Assembly: GCF_001552535.1 (NCBI RefSeq)
Contig: NZ_BCRJ01000036.1
Location: 1-49,804 of the forward strand
Source: Nocardioides jensenii JCM 1364 = NBRC 14755
GTDB taxonomy: Bacteria; Actinomycetota; Actinomycetes; Propionibacteriales; Nocardioidaceae
DNA length: 49,804 nucleotides
Direction of reading: 5' to 3'
This document shows positions 33,460 through 41,627 of this stretch, piece after piece. The translations under genes and the position numbers were made by a program. The notes beneath the pieces are model-generated. The model searched no databases and was not told the DNA's origin. It saw nothing but the letters and a program-made list of their open reading frames with translations. Every line of letters starts with the position of its first letter. The first letter of the stretch is position 1.

Positions 33460-34577
33460 GACGGACTGGCCGGAGCGCGACGGGGCAGGACGGTCACGTC
33501 GGCCGCGGTCCGGACAGGGAGAACCCGGGCCACACGACCGAGGCGCAGTACGACGCCGCCGACAAGCCCGACTCGCCCCGCGACCTGACCAGGACGTCGT
33601 GGCTCTACGTCACCCGCAAGACGATCCGCGAGTTCTCCGACGACCAGTGCACCGACCTCGCGGCGGCCCTGACCTACTACGCCGTGCTCGCGCTGTTCCC
33701 GGCGTCCATCGCGATCCTGTCACTGGTGGGGCTGTTCGGACAGGGGACCAGCACCGTCGACACGCTGCTGCAGATCCTGCGTGACGTCGGTGCCTCGGGC
33801 GCCGCGGACTCGCTCGAGCCGACCCTGACCGAGCTGAGCAACACACCCAACGCCGGGCTCGGCATGGTCGTCGGACTCGCGGCGGCCCTGTGGTCGGCCT
33901 CCGGGTACGTCGGAGCGTTCGGCCGTGGCATGAACCGCATCTACGAGATCGACGAGGGCCGGCCGATCTGGAAGCTGCGACCCGCGATGCTGCTGGTCAC
34001 GCTCGTGACCGTGCTGCTCACGGCGGTGGTGGCGCTGGGTCTCGTGCTCACAGGCCCGGCCGCCCGGGCCGTCGGCGATGCGATCGGACTCGGGTCCCAG
34101 GCCGTCACGGTCTGGAACGTCGCCAAGTGGCCGGTGCTGGTGGCGGTCGTCGTACTCATCGTGGCACTGCTCTACTACGCCACCCCCAATGTCAAACAGC
34201 CCAAGTTCCGCTGGATCAGCATCGGCGCCGTTGTCGCGATCCTCACGTGGGTGCTCGCCTCTGCGGCATTCGGGCTCTACGTCGCGAACTTCTCCAGCTA
34301 CAACAAGACCTACGGATCGCTGGCCGGCGTCGTGGTGTTCCTGCTGTGGCTGTGGGTCACCAATCTGGCCCTGCTCTTCGGGGCCGAGCTCGATGCCGAG
34401 GTCGAACGCGGGCGCGAGCTCCAGGCGGGGATGCCCGCCGAGGAGACGATTCAGCTGCCGCCGCGCGACACCCGCAAGAGCGACAAGGCCGCCAGGAAGG
34501 AACGTGCCGACGTCGCGCGCGGACGTCGGCTCCGCAGCACCCATGGGCAGGACCAGGACCCGCCCGAGCACGACTGA
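33456..34577 (+). CDS. YihY/BrkB-family membrane protein
   Basis: A 373-residue protein with about six membrane helices and the family motifs DLAAALTYYAVLALFPASI, SGYVGAFGRGMNRIY and YKTYGSLAGVVVFLLWLW-type LLFGAELDAE. The charged C-terminal tail is cytoplasmic. The family is not an RNase despite old naming; it is probably a transporter of unknown substrate. The first 45 residues are polar. Confidence 0.9.
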   Translation: MRRTGRSATGQDGHVGRGPDRENPGHTTEAQYDAADKPDSPRDLTRTSWLYVTRKTIREFSDDQCTDLAAALTYYAVLALFPASIAILSLVGLFGQGTSTVDTLLQILRDVGASGAADSLEPTLTELSNTPNAGLGMVVGLAAALWSASGYVGAFGRGMNRIYEIDEGRPIWKLRPAMLLVTLVTVLLTAVVALGLVLTGPAARAVGDAIGLGSQAVTVWNVAKWPVLVAVVVLIVALLYYATPNVKQPKFRWISIGAVVAILTWVLASAAFGLYVANFSSYNKTYGSLAGVVVFLLWLWVTNLALLFGAELDAEVERGRELQAGMPAEETIQLPPRDTRKSDKAARKERADVARGRRLRSTHGQDQDPPEHD

Positions 34578-34646
34578 GTTGCCGGCACCGAGCCGGTGGG
34601 TCTCCACTCCGCATCCGCCTTTGCGCAACCTCGGTCTCTGAGCCCC

Positions 34647-34690
34647 AATCCACCGATCGACGGCGTCGCAACGCCGTCGATCGGTGGATT
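34647..34690. terminator. Perfect 20-bp inverted repeat (bidirectional terminator)
   Basis: The left arm AATCCACCGATCGACGGCGT (34647-34666) and the right arm (34671-34690) are perfectly complementary around CGCA. It sits between the convergent YihY and catalase-linked genes and shows a T-rich or A-rich flank on each side, as expected for a two-way terminator. Confidence 0.88.
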
Positions 34691-34699
34691 CAGGCTGAG

Positions 34700-35182
34700 T
34701 CAGTCCACCTCCCGGTCCAGGGCGACGCGCAGGTGGAGGTCGTGAAGTCGGCCCAGCTGCGACTCGGCACGCTCCAGCAGGATCTCGACCCTCCGCGGGT
34801 CGATCCGACCGTCGTGCTCGGCGAGCTGGCGCAGGACCTGCCAACCGATCCGCTTGCCGGAGACAGCGATGCGCAGTGCCTCCAGCTCGAGCACGTCGGT
34901 GAGCGGGGATCGACTGACCACACGGCCATTGGGCTTGAACCGACCCAGCCACTCCCCCGCGCGGGCGGAGACCGCGCCGACCCGTGACGGCGAGAACCCC
35001 ATCGAGACCATGATCTGGCGCAGGGACTCACGATCGTCGTTGACCTCGGCGGCCAGCTTCCTGACCTCGGCGGCCACCTCGGCGTCCGGATGAGTCCGCC
35101 CGACCCGCTCGAACAGGGCGACTCCACCGGTGGCGCCCACCCAGTGGTGTTGCAGCTGACCCTGGATCACCTCGTCGTTCAC
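34700..35182 (-). CDS. Conserved hypothetical helical protein coupled to catalase
   Basis: A 160-residue all-helical protein, probably a four-helix bundle (QGQLQHHWVGATGGVALFER, EVRKLAAEVNDDRESLRQIM, LEALRIAVSGKRIGWQVLRQ, DPRRVEILLERAESQLGRL). GTG 35182 overlaps the catalase stop as GTGA. It resembles ferritin-like/DUF892-type bundles in shape, but no carboxylate metal site is clear. It is probably a stress-associated partner of the catalase. Confidence 0.7.
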   Translation of the reverse strand: MNDEVIQGQLQHHWVGATGGVALFERVGRTHPDAEVAAEVRKLAAEVNDDRESLRQIMVSMGFSPSRVGAVSARAGEWLGRFKPNGRVVSRSPLTDVLELEALRIAVSGKRIGWQVLRQLAEHDGRIDPRRVEILLERAESQLGRLHDLHLRVALDREVD

Positions 35183-37338
35183 GACTCCTCGATCCGGCTC
35201 GGGAAGCGCTCCCAGACCCGGTGCGAAGCCATCAGCCCCTGGACCTCGGTGAGGACGCTGTCGGCGTCGTCGCCCGTGACCACACCGGTGGAACCGTCGA
35301 CACCGCACGCGGCCAATACGTCTGTGCCGACACGGTCGGCCCCGATCGCCTTCGCCTGCCGCCAGCACTCCTCGACCATCAGCCGCACACGCGGGTCGTA
35401 AACCTCCGTGTCCGCGGCGCCCGCCTTCGTGTCGCGTGCGGCGATCGCGTCCGGCGCGGTGGACGGGCTTCCCAGAACCAGCAGCGCGTCGAACTCCACC
35501 GACCGCGCCGTGGCGAAGGTGCCGTACACGGTCACCCCGCCGACCTCTCCGCCGTGTGCGGCGACCACCTTGGGCACCATCCCGGCCGCGGTGACGGCGT
35601 CGGCCAGCCCGGTCAGGTCCGGCGCATTGTCAGCGTCGACGACGATGCCGAGGCTGCGTCCGTCCAGCGGCCACTCGGCCCCCAGTTGGGTGAGCGCGGC
35701 GGACGGGCTCACGTCGGCAACGCGCTCCTCGGGCTCGGGCGGCTCGAGCCCGAGGACCGTGGCGACTTCGCGGCAGAGCACCGGGTCGATCGTGGCCAGG
35801 CACTGCAGCTGACGTTGCTGCACCTCGGGGTCACGACACTTGCCGAGCTCGAAGCCGTAGGCGCCGACGATGTGCTCCTTCTCCGGGGCCGACATGCTCA
35901 GCCAGAAGAGTCTCGCTTGACTGAAGTGGTCGTCGAACGACGCGGAGAGCTCCCGTTCCTTGGTCGCGGCGGGCAGCGCGACCGGGACGTCGGTGAAGGG
36001 CCGGTCCTCGTCACCGGCCATGAAGGGGCACCCGTCATCCATGGAGTTCGGGGTGTACGGCGCCACACCGGTGTGCACACCCTGTTGCCCGAAGCCGTCG
36101 CGCAGCATGTCGTTGACCGGTGCGTGCGGACGGTTGATCGGCAGCTGCGCGAAGTTCGGCCCGCCCAGGCGGGTGATCTGGGTGTCGATGTAGGAGAAGA
36201 GCCGGACCTGGAGCAGCGGGTCGTCGGTGACGTCGATGCCGGGCGGCAGGTGGCCGGGGTGGAAGGCGACCTGCTCGGTCTCGGCGAAGTAGTTGGTCGG
36301 GTTGGCGTTGAGGGTCAGCCGCCCGATCGGCTGCACCTCCGCCAGCTCCTCGGGCACGAGCTTGGTCGGGTCGAGCAGGTCGATGCTCTCGAAGGACTGC
36401 TCCTCGTTGTCGGGGAAGACCTGGATGCCCAGCTCCCACTCCGGGTAGGCGCCCGCCTCGATCGCGTCGGCCAGGTCACGTCGGTGGAAGTCGGGGTCGG
36501 CGCCGGCCACCAGCTGTGCCTCCTCCCAGGTCAGGGAGTGCACGCCCAGCACGGGCTTCCAGTGGAACTTGACCAAGGACGTCTCACCGTTGCGGTTCGT
36601 CAGCCGGAAGGTATGGACGCCGAAGCCCTCCATCATCCGGAACGACCGGGGGATGCCGCGGTCGGACATGTTCCACATGGTGTGGTGCTGCGCCTCGGTG
36701 TGCAGCGAGACGAAGTCCCAGAAGGTGTCGTGTGCGCTCTGGGCCTGCGGGATCTCGCGGTCGGGGTGTGGCTTCGCCGCGTGCACCACGTCGGGGAACT
36801 TGATCCCGTCCTGGATGAAGAACACGGGGATGTTGTTGCCGACCAGGTCGAAGGTGCCCTCGGCCGCATAGAACTTCGTGGCGAAGCCTCGGGTGTCTCG
36901 CACCGTGTCGGCCGAGCCCCGTGAGCCCAGCACGGTGGAGAACCGGGTGAAGACCGGCGTGCGGGTGCCCTTCTCGAGGAACGCCGCATGCGTCACGGAG
37001 CTGGCCGTGCCGTAGCCCTCGAAGACGCCGTGTGCCGCAGCCCCTCGGGCATGCACGACCCGTTCGGGGATGCGCTCGTGGTCGAAGTGCGTGATCTTCT
37101 CGCGCAGGTGGTGGTCCTGGAGCAGGACCGGCCCACGCCGCCCCGCCTTGAGCGAATGCTCACTGTCGCGCAGACGCGCGCCGTCGGCCGTGGTCAGGAG
37201 ATCTCCCTGTTGCCCGAGATCCCGGGTCTCGGTGGTCGTGCCGGCCCCCGTGGGGGTGCGGGGCTCGGGCCCCGCCTGGCTCTGCTGGGGAGCGGTCGGG
37301 TTCGCCGCCTTCTCGGTGGCCTTGTTCTCGAACGCCAT
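35179..37338 (-). CDS. katE: Large-subunit (clade 2, HPII/KatE-like) catalase
   Basis: A 719-residue catalase that converts hydrogen peroxide to water and oxygen in the cytoplasm. Present are the heme-face His in RVVHARGAAAHG, the Asn in VGNNIPVFFIQDGIKFPD, the proximal RLFSYIDTQITRLG tyrosine region, and a C-terminal DJ-1/PfpI-like domain (about 575-700) typical of clade 2. The N-terminal 45 residues are a polar arm. ATG 37338 is preceded by AGGAGGA. A GGGTAC at 37373-37368 lies upstream but lacks a good -35. Confidence 0.96.
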   Translation of the reverse strand: MAFENKATEKAANPTAPQQSQAGPEPRTPTGAGTTTETRDLGQQGDLLTTADGARLRDSEHSLKAGRRGPVLLQDHHLREKITHFDHERIPERVVHARGAAAHGVFEGYGTASSVTHAAFLEKGTRTPVFTRFSTVLGSRGSADTVRDTRGFATKFYAAEGTFDLVGNNIPVFFIQDGIKFPDVVHAAKPHPDREIPQAQSAHDTFWDFVSLHTEAQHHTMWNMSDRGIPRSFRMMEGFGVHTFRLTNRNGETSLVKFHWKPVLGVHSLTWEEAQLVAGADPDFHRRDLADAIEAGAYPEWELGIQVFPDNEEQSFESIDLLDPTKLVPEELAEVQPIGRLTLNANPTNYFAETEQVAFHPGHLPPGIDVTDDPLLQVRLFSYIDTQITRLGGPNFAQLPINRPHAPVNDMLRDGFGQQGVHTGVAPYTPNSMDDGCPFMAGDEDRPFTDVPVALPAATKERELSASFDDHFSQARLFWLSMSAPEKEHIVGAYGFELGKCRDPEVQQRQLQCLATIDPVLCREVATVLGLEPPEPEERVADVSPSAALTQLGAEWPLDGRSLGIVVDADNAPDLTGLADAVTAAGMVPKVVAAHGGEVGGVTVYGTFATARSVEFDALLVLGSPSTAPDAIAARDTKAGAADTEVYDPRVRLMVEECWRQAKAIGADRVGTDVLAACGVDGSTGVVTGDDADSVLTEVQGLMASHRVWERFPSRIEES

Positions 37339-37416
37339 AGGTCCTCCTCGTTCTGTGGAGGCTTCCGGTACCCCGGCTCGGCAATGGCAGGACGCCGGCC
37401 GGGTAGGTTGTCGCGG

Positions 37417-37998
37417 GTGAACGGAGCCACTCCCGCCCTCGTGATGATCGACATGCAGGTCGCCTTCTTCTCCTCGGGCCCCCTCGAGCCGCTCCGGGAG
37501 GAGCTCGTCTCACGGTGCAACGAGCTGCACCGATGGGCGTCGTACCGGCAGATCCCGGTCTTCCAGGTGCGCACCCAGCACCAGGCCGACAAATCGACGT
37601 GGACGTTGAGCATGCTCGAGGACGACCAGGGCTTCCTGATCGCCGGGGACGACGATGCAGGGCCGGTGCCCGGGCTCGTCACCGAGGGCGCCGCCGAGGT
37701 CGTGAAGACCCGGGACAGCGCCTTCCACGGCACCGACCTCGCCGACCGCTTGCGCGAGCGCCACGTCGATCTCCTGATCGTCTGCGGGGTCTCGACGCAC
37801 ACCTGTGTGTCGGCCACGGCGACCGACGCCTATGCCCACGACCTGCACGTCGTGCTTGCCGAGGACGCGATCGCCTCGCACCGTCCGGACCTGCATCAGC
37901 CGTGGCTCGACATGCTGTGCGAGGAGTTCCGGTTCCGCAGACTCACGACCGCGCGGATCGTCGACGGCGGCACGGACCTCACCCTCCGTCCCACCTGA
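37417..37998 (+). CDS. Cysteine hydrolase (isochorismatase-like)
   Basis: A 193-residue protein with the complete triad: Asp in LVMIDMQVAFF, Lys in VVKTRDSAF, and Cys in IVCGVSTHTCVSATATDAY. These enzymes include isochorismatase, nicotinamidase and carbamoyl hydrolases; the substrate here is unresolved. GTG 37417 is the start consistent with the family. It is divergent from catalase, and transcription signals overlap in a 78-base spacer. Confidence 0.9.
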   Translation: MNGATPALVMIDMQVAFFSSGPLEPLREELVSRCNELHRWASYRQIPVFQVRTQHQADKSTWTLSMLEDDQGFLIAGDDDAGPVPGLVTEGAAEVVKTRDSAFHGTDLADRLRERHVDLLIVCGVSTHTCVSATATDAYAHDLHVVLAEDAIASHRPDLHQPWLDMLCEEFRFRRLTTARIVDGGTDLTLRPT

Positions 37999-38062
37999 AC
38001 GGGCCCACCCGAACGGGACCACCCGAGACTGCCGTCTCCGCAAACCCGTCCCCGACCGCAGG

Positions 38063-38086
38063 GTTCACAGGACCAGTGCTGGGTAC
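38063..38086 (+). promoter_or_regulatory. Candidate stress-sigma promoter
   Basis: GTTC-N14-GGGTAC ends ten bases before the methyltransferase ATG, so the message would be nearly leaderless. Confidence 0.4.
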
Positions 38087-38095
38087 CACCCAGGC

Positions 38096-38758
38096 ATGCA
38101 CACCACGCAGCCGTCCTGCCCGCCCACCCGACAGCTGACCTTCGGCGACCTGCCGATCGCGTACGACGACCGCGTGCTGGACCCGCGCCCGTGGACCGCG
38201 GCCCAGTCCGCTTGGATCGCCGAGCTCTCCCACGGGGCGCCGTCCGGCCCCCTGCTTGAGCTCTGCACCGGTGCCGGCCAGATCGGCCTGCTCGCCGTGA
38301 GGGCCAGCGACCGTGACGGCGTGCTCGTCGACATCTCCGCTGTTGCGTGCGAGTTCGCCCGTGGCAACGCGGCGGTCGCCGGACTGGCCGGACGGGTGGA
38401 GGTCCGCCAACGGGCCGTCGACGACTGCCTCGAACCGGGCGAGATCTTTCCCCTCGTCGTCGCTGACCCGCCGTGGGTGCCGAGCAGCCGGACCGGTCGT
38501 TTTCCCGAGGACCCGGTGCTAGCCATCGACGGCGGCTCCGACGGACTCGATCTGGCCAGGGAGTGCGTGTCCACCATCGACCGGTGCCTCGACCCGCGGG
38601 GGGCCGCGGTGATCCAGCTCGGCAGCATCGCCCAGGCCGATGCACTCGGGGACTGGATGAGCGAACGCGCCGATCTGGTCGCCGCCGAGGTGCGGGCCTT
38701 CGGCGATCGTGGAGTGCTGGTGCTGCTGCGACGTCCCGCCCGACCCGAGCCCGCCTGA
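38096..38758 (+). CDS. Class I SAM methyltransferase (small-domain/HemK-like)
   Basis: A 220-residue methyltransferase with the SAM site LLELCTGAGQIGLLAV, an acidic VDIS loop and the VADPPWVPSS motif of N-methyltransferases (DPPW). Candidates are a glutamine N5- or RNA base methyltransferase. ATG 38096 is preceded by a short leader with a GGGTAC motif. It is the first of a run of three plus-strand genes. Confidence 0.85.
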   Translation: MHTTQPSCPPTRQLTFGDLPIAYDDRVLDPRPWTAAQSAWIAELSHGAPSGPLLELCTGAGQIGLLAVRASDRDGVLVDISAVACEFARGNAAVAGLAGRVEVRQRAVDDCLEPGEIFPLVVADPPWVPSSRTGRFPEDPVLAIDGGSDGLDLARECVSTIDRCLDPRGAAVIQLGSIAQADALGDWMSERADLVAAEVRAFGDRGVLVLLRRPARPEPA

Positions 38759-38779
38759 TCCGCGCCAGCAGATCCCCTA

Positions 38780-38804
38780 GGCTGATCCAGCCGTCGCGGG
38801 GTAC
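38780..38804 (+). promoter_or_regulatory. Candidate stress-sigma promoter
   Basis: GGCT-N15-GGGTAC, 32 bases before the start of the heme-oxygenase-like gene, with CGGAGGT as ribosome-binding site between them. Confidence 0.4.
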
Positions 38805-38835
38805 CGCTGCGTCCCCACTCCCTCGGAGGTGCCCC

Positions 38836-39846
38836 ATGCAGTTGCCCGATCCTCGCGGACCCCTCAGCCAGCAGGTGGGCCACGTGCTCGCCGGTCGTGC
38901 GTGCGAGGGCCCCGCGGTCACCGCACTACCCCTGCCCACCGGCGAGGTCCTCGACAGCGAGGATCTCCAGCTCGCCCTCTGGATGCTCTTCGAGCTCCAC
39001 TACCGCGGCTTCGACGGGGTCGATCCCGACCTCGAGTGGGACCCGGTGCTGATCCACTCCCGAGGCATGCTCGAGGGCTGCCTCGAAGGCGAGCTGCGAG
39101 GTCTCACCGCGGAGGACGTACGCCGCGCCCAGCGCCGCGGTGGCGACCTCGCCGGTCGGCTGACCTGGCTGATCGACGATCTCGACCGTGGGTCCCTGGC
39201 CACGTTCCTCCAGCGAAGCGCCACCGTCGACCAGTTCGCCGACTTCATGCGGCAACGGAGCATCTACCACCTCAAGGAGTCCGACCCGCAGAGCTTCGTG
39301 CTGCCCCGGATCGGCGGCCCGGCCAAGGTGGCCCTCGCCGAGCTGCAGTACGACGAGTACGGCGCCGGACGTCCGGAGCGACTCCACGCCGACATGTTCG
39401 GGCGGGCCCTCGATGCGATGGCACTGGACAGCGGCTACGGCGCGTACATCGACGAGGCCAGCGCCGCCACCCTGGCGATGAACAACGTCATGTCGATGTT
39501 CGGCCTGAGACGTCGGCTCCGCGGAGCCGCTCTCGGCCATCTGGCCGCCTTCGAGGCCACCAGCTCGGCTCCGTGCCGCCGCATCGTCTCCGGCATCGAA
39601 CGACTGGGGCTGCCGGCCGCCACCGCGGCGTACTTCGACGAGCACGTCGAGGCAGACGCGGTGCACGAGCAACTGGCGATTCGCAATGTCTGCGCGGCTC
39701 TCACCGACGACGAGCCGGAGTTGGCCGACGACGTGCTGTTCGGCGCGGCCAGCTGCCTGCGGATGGCGGAGATCGCGGGAGAGGCACTCGTCGGCTCGTG
39801 GAGCGAGACCCCGCCCCGCCAGCGACTCGTCGCGGTGGACGCGTGA
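38836..39846 (+). CDS. Heme-oxygenase-like diiron oxidase (HDO) family protein
   Basis: A 336-residue protein whose C-terminal half carries a full HDO metal set: E181-x2-H184 (ERLHADMF), E240 (LAAFEATSS) and H270-x3-D274-x2-H277 (DEHVEADAVHEQ), the spacing known for UndA and CADD. HDOs bind two irons and perform oxygen-dependent oxidations such as decarboxylation, desaturation or N-oxygenation. The N-terminal 150 residues are an extra helical region. The product is unknown. It overlaps the CDGSH gene by four bases, implying a dedicated electron-transfer partner. Confidence 0.82.
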   Translation: MQLPDPRGPLSQQVGHVLAGRACEGPAVTALPLPTGEVLDSEDLQLALWMLFELHYRGFDGVDPDLEWDPVLIHSRGMLEGCLEGELRGLTAEDVRRAQRRGGDLAGRLTWLIDDLDRGSLATFLQRSATVDQFADFMRQRSIYHLKESDPQSFVLPRIGGPAKVALAELQYDEYGAGRPERLHADMFGRALDAMALDSGYGAYIDEASAATLAMNNVMSMFGLRRRLRGAALGHLAAFEATSSAPCRRIVSGIERLGLPAATAAYFDEHVEADAVHEQLAIRNVCAALTDDEPELADDVLFGAASCLRMAEIAGEALVGSWSETPPRQRLVAVDA

Positions 39847-40154
39847 GCTCCGAGAGCGCCGGCAACCAACCGGAGGACGAGACATCGGGCTCCGGGTCGG
39901 CGTCACCACCGGTGCGGCTGCAGCACTGCCCCGGTGGGCCCCTGCTCGTCCGCGGGGCGACGACGTGGACCGACCAGGAGGGCACCGAGCACCCGGTCAC
40001 CCGGCCGGTGGTGGCGGTGTGCCGCTGCGATCGGTCCCAGCGACAACCGTGGTGCGACGGCACTCACAAGTTCGTCACCCCCCAGGCTCCGGGTCGGCCA
40101 GAGGCACCGGAGCAGCCGACGACCACGCACCCGGCCGGCGGCACGGCCGGCTGA
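39843..40154 (+). CDS. CDGSH iron-sulfur protein
   Basis: A 103-residue protein with the complete CDGSH signature CRCDRSQRQPWCDGTH, binding a redox-active [2Fe-2S] cluster through three Cys and one His. Flanking regions are Pro/Gly-rich and probably disordered. The GTG 39843 start overlaps the HDO stop as GTGA. It probably delivers electrons to the diiron protein. Confidence 0.93.
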   Translation: MSSESAGNQPEDETSGSGSASPPVRLQHCPGGPLLVRGATTWTDQEGTEHPVTRPVVAVCRCDRSQRQPWCDGTHKFVTPQAPGRPEAPEQPTTTHPAGGTAG

Positions 40155-40177
40155 GAGTCATTCGGTGCGGGCCCTGG

Positions 40178-41179
40178 TCAGGGGCGCAACGGCGGAAGGT
40201 CACTCCCGGCCCGATCGGGGATTCCGCTCAGCACGGCCTCGAGTGCAGCGGCGCCGGTGTGGCGGGGCTCCCAGCCGAGCTCATGGGTGGCCCTGTCGGT
40301 CGCCATCAGCGGCAGCTGGAGCACCGCGTCGAGCAGGCTGCCCGGCACGGGCGCGGCGCGGGCGTGCCACGCCGACTGGAGGCCGCCCCGGACCAGACGG
40401 GCCGGGACCTCGACGGTACGGGCGCGCATCAGCTCACCGAGCACCTCGCGGCCGATCACCCCACCTCCGGCCAGGTTGAAGGCTCCGGACACGTCACTGG
40501 TGGCGGCCGATGCCAGGGCCTGCCCGACGTCACCGGCATGCACGGCCTGGAAGCGCAGCCCTGCGGGCACGGGCAGCACCGGGATGCGCCGCCGGTCGAG
40601 CAGCCACGGTCGGGCGAGCGGGCCACCGAAGATGCGGCGCTGTTCGCTTGCCGCAGACCTCTGGAACACGAAGGCGGGACGCACCCGGACCGTCCGCACG
40701 TCGGGGTGGGCGCACTCGAACGCGTCGAGTGCCCGTTCGACGTACGCCTTCTCCCGGCAGTACGCGGCCGGCGAGGCGCCGTCGGTGTGCCAGCCCTCGT
40801 CGACCGGATCGTCGTGCTCAACGGGTGAGTACGCCGCCACCGACGAGGCGCAGACGACGGCGCGAACGCCGGCGCGCGCGACGGCATCCAGCACGCGGCG
40901 GGTTCCGACGACGTTGGTCGCCCACGTGACGTCGGGGCGGTGCGTGGGCTGGAACTTCCAGGCCAGGTGCACCACCACGTCCGCCCCGTGCACGACGGGC
41001 ACGAGATTCGCGGTTGCCACGTCGATCTCGCGCCACTCCACCGACGTCGGGGCCGCGGAGGGGATCCCGCTCGGACGTCGACGTGCCACGGCGAGCACGT
41101 CGTGGGCTCCGTCCTCGGTCAGCGCACGGATCGCCGCACTCCCGAGGTTTCCCGATGCGCCTGTGACCACGATTCTCAT
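40178..41179 (-). CDS. NAD(P)-dependent epimerase/dehydratase-family protein
   Basis: A 333-residue extended SDR with the Rossmann glycine motif VTGASGNLGSAAIRAL and the YxxxK pair in AAYCREK. A DIDVAT-type cofactor acid follows. It is a sugar or keto-compound oxidoreductase of unknown substrate. ATG 41179 is one base past the DUF4235 stop, so the two are co-translated. Confidence 0.9.
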   Translation of the reverse strand: MRIVVTGASGNLGSAAIRALTEDGAHDVLAVARRRPSGIPSAAPTSVEWREIDVATANLVPVVHGADVVVHLAWKFQPTHRPDVTWATNVVGTRRVLDAVARAGVRAVVCASSVAAYSPVEHDDPVDEGWHTDGASPAAYCREKAYVERALDAFECAHPDVRTVRVRPAFVFQRSAASEQRRIFGGPLARPWLLDRRRIPVLPVPAGLRFQAVHAGDVGQALASAATSDVSGAFNLAGGGVIGREVLGELMRARTVEVPARLVRGGLQSAWHARAAPVPGSLLDAVLQLPLMATDRATHELGWEPRHTGAAALEAVLSGIPDRAGSDLPPLRP

Positions 41180-41180
41180 G

Positions 41181-41477
41181 TCAGCTCCCTGGCCAGTCGC
41201 CGGTCACCTTCTGGAAGACCCTGGCCCCGCCACGGTCAGTCAGCGCCTTCACCACGGCATAGATGGCACCTTGGATGACGGCAGCGACCAGGATCTCCTT
41301 GAGCGCGTACTCACTCTCCAGCGCTTTCGGCGGGTCGTCCCGGTCGCCGTGTGCGACCTTCTTCCAGACGAACCGGAACACCATGCTGGCGAGCAGACCG
41401 GCCAGGACCGAGCCGACCAACCCCACGGGCCGGTAGAGCACCTTGGCCGACGTACTGGCCCTCTCTTCCTTGCTCAT
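41181..41477 (-). CDS. DUF4235 membrane protein
   Basis: A 98-residue protein with two hydrophobic helices (about 17-37 and 63-80) and the family tail KALTDRGGARVFQKVTGDWPG. Function unknown. It is first of a two-gene unit with the epimerase and divergent from the zinc dehydrogenase. Confidence 0.88.
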   Translation of the reverse strand: MSKEERASTSAKVLYRPVGLVGSVLAGLLASMVFRFVWKKVAHGDRDDPPKALESEYALKEILVAAVIQGAIYAVVKALTDRGGARVFQKVTGDWPGS

Positions 41478-41571
41478 GCTTCCTCCTGGAGGCGTTCGGG
41501 CTGCGACCGGCCACTCTGCTGCCGGACGCGTGGCCGAACCGGTACCCACCTGTGGGCACCTCACCGGTGGT

Positions 41572-41596
41572 GACTGCCGGGAGGTGATTCGGGTAC
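41572..41596 (+). promoter_or_regulatory. Candidate stress-sigma promoter
   Basis: GACT-N15-GGGTAC, 32 bases before the dehydrogenase start codon; GAGGAGG follows as ribosome-binding site. Confidence 0.4.
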
Positions 41597-41627
41597 CGGG
41601 CGCGGACACGATCTTGAGGAGGAGCTG

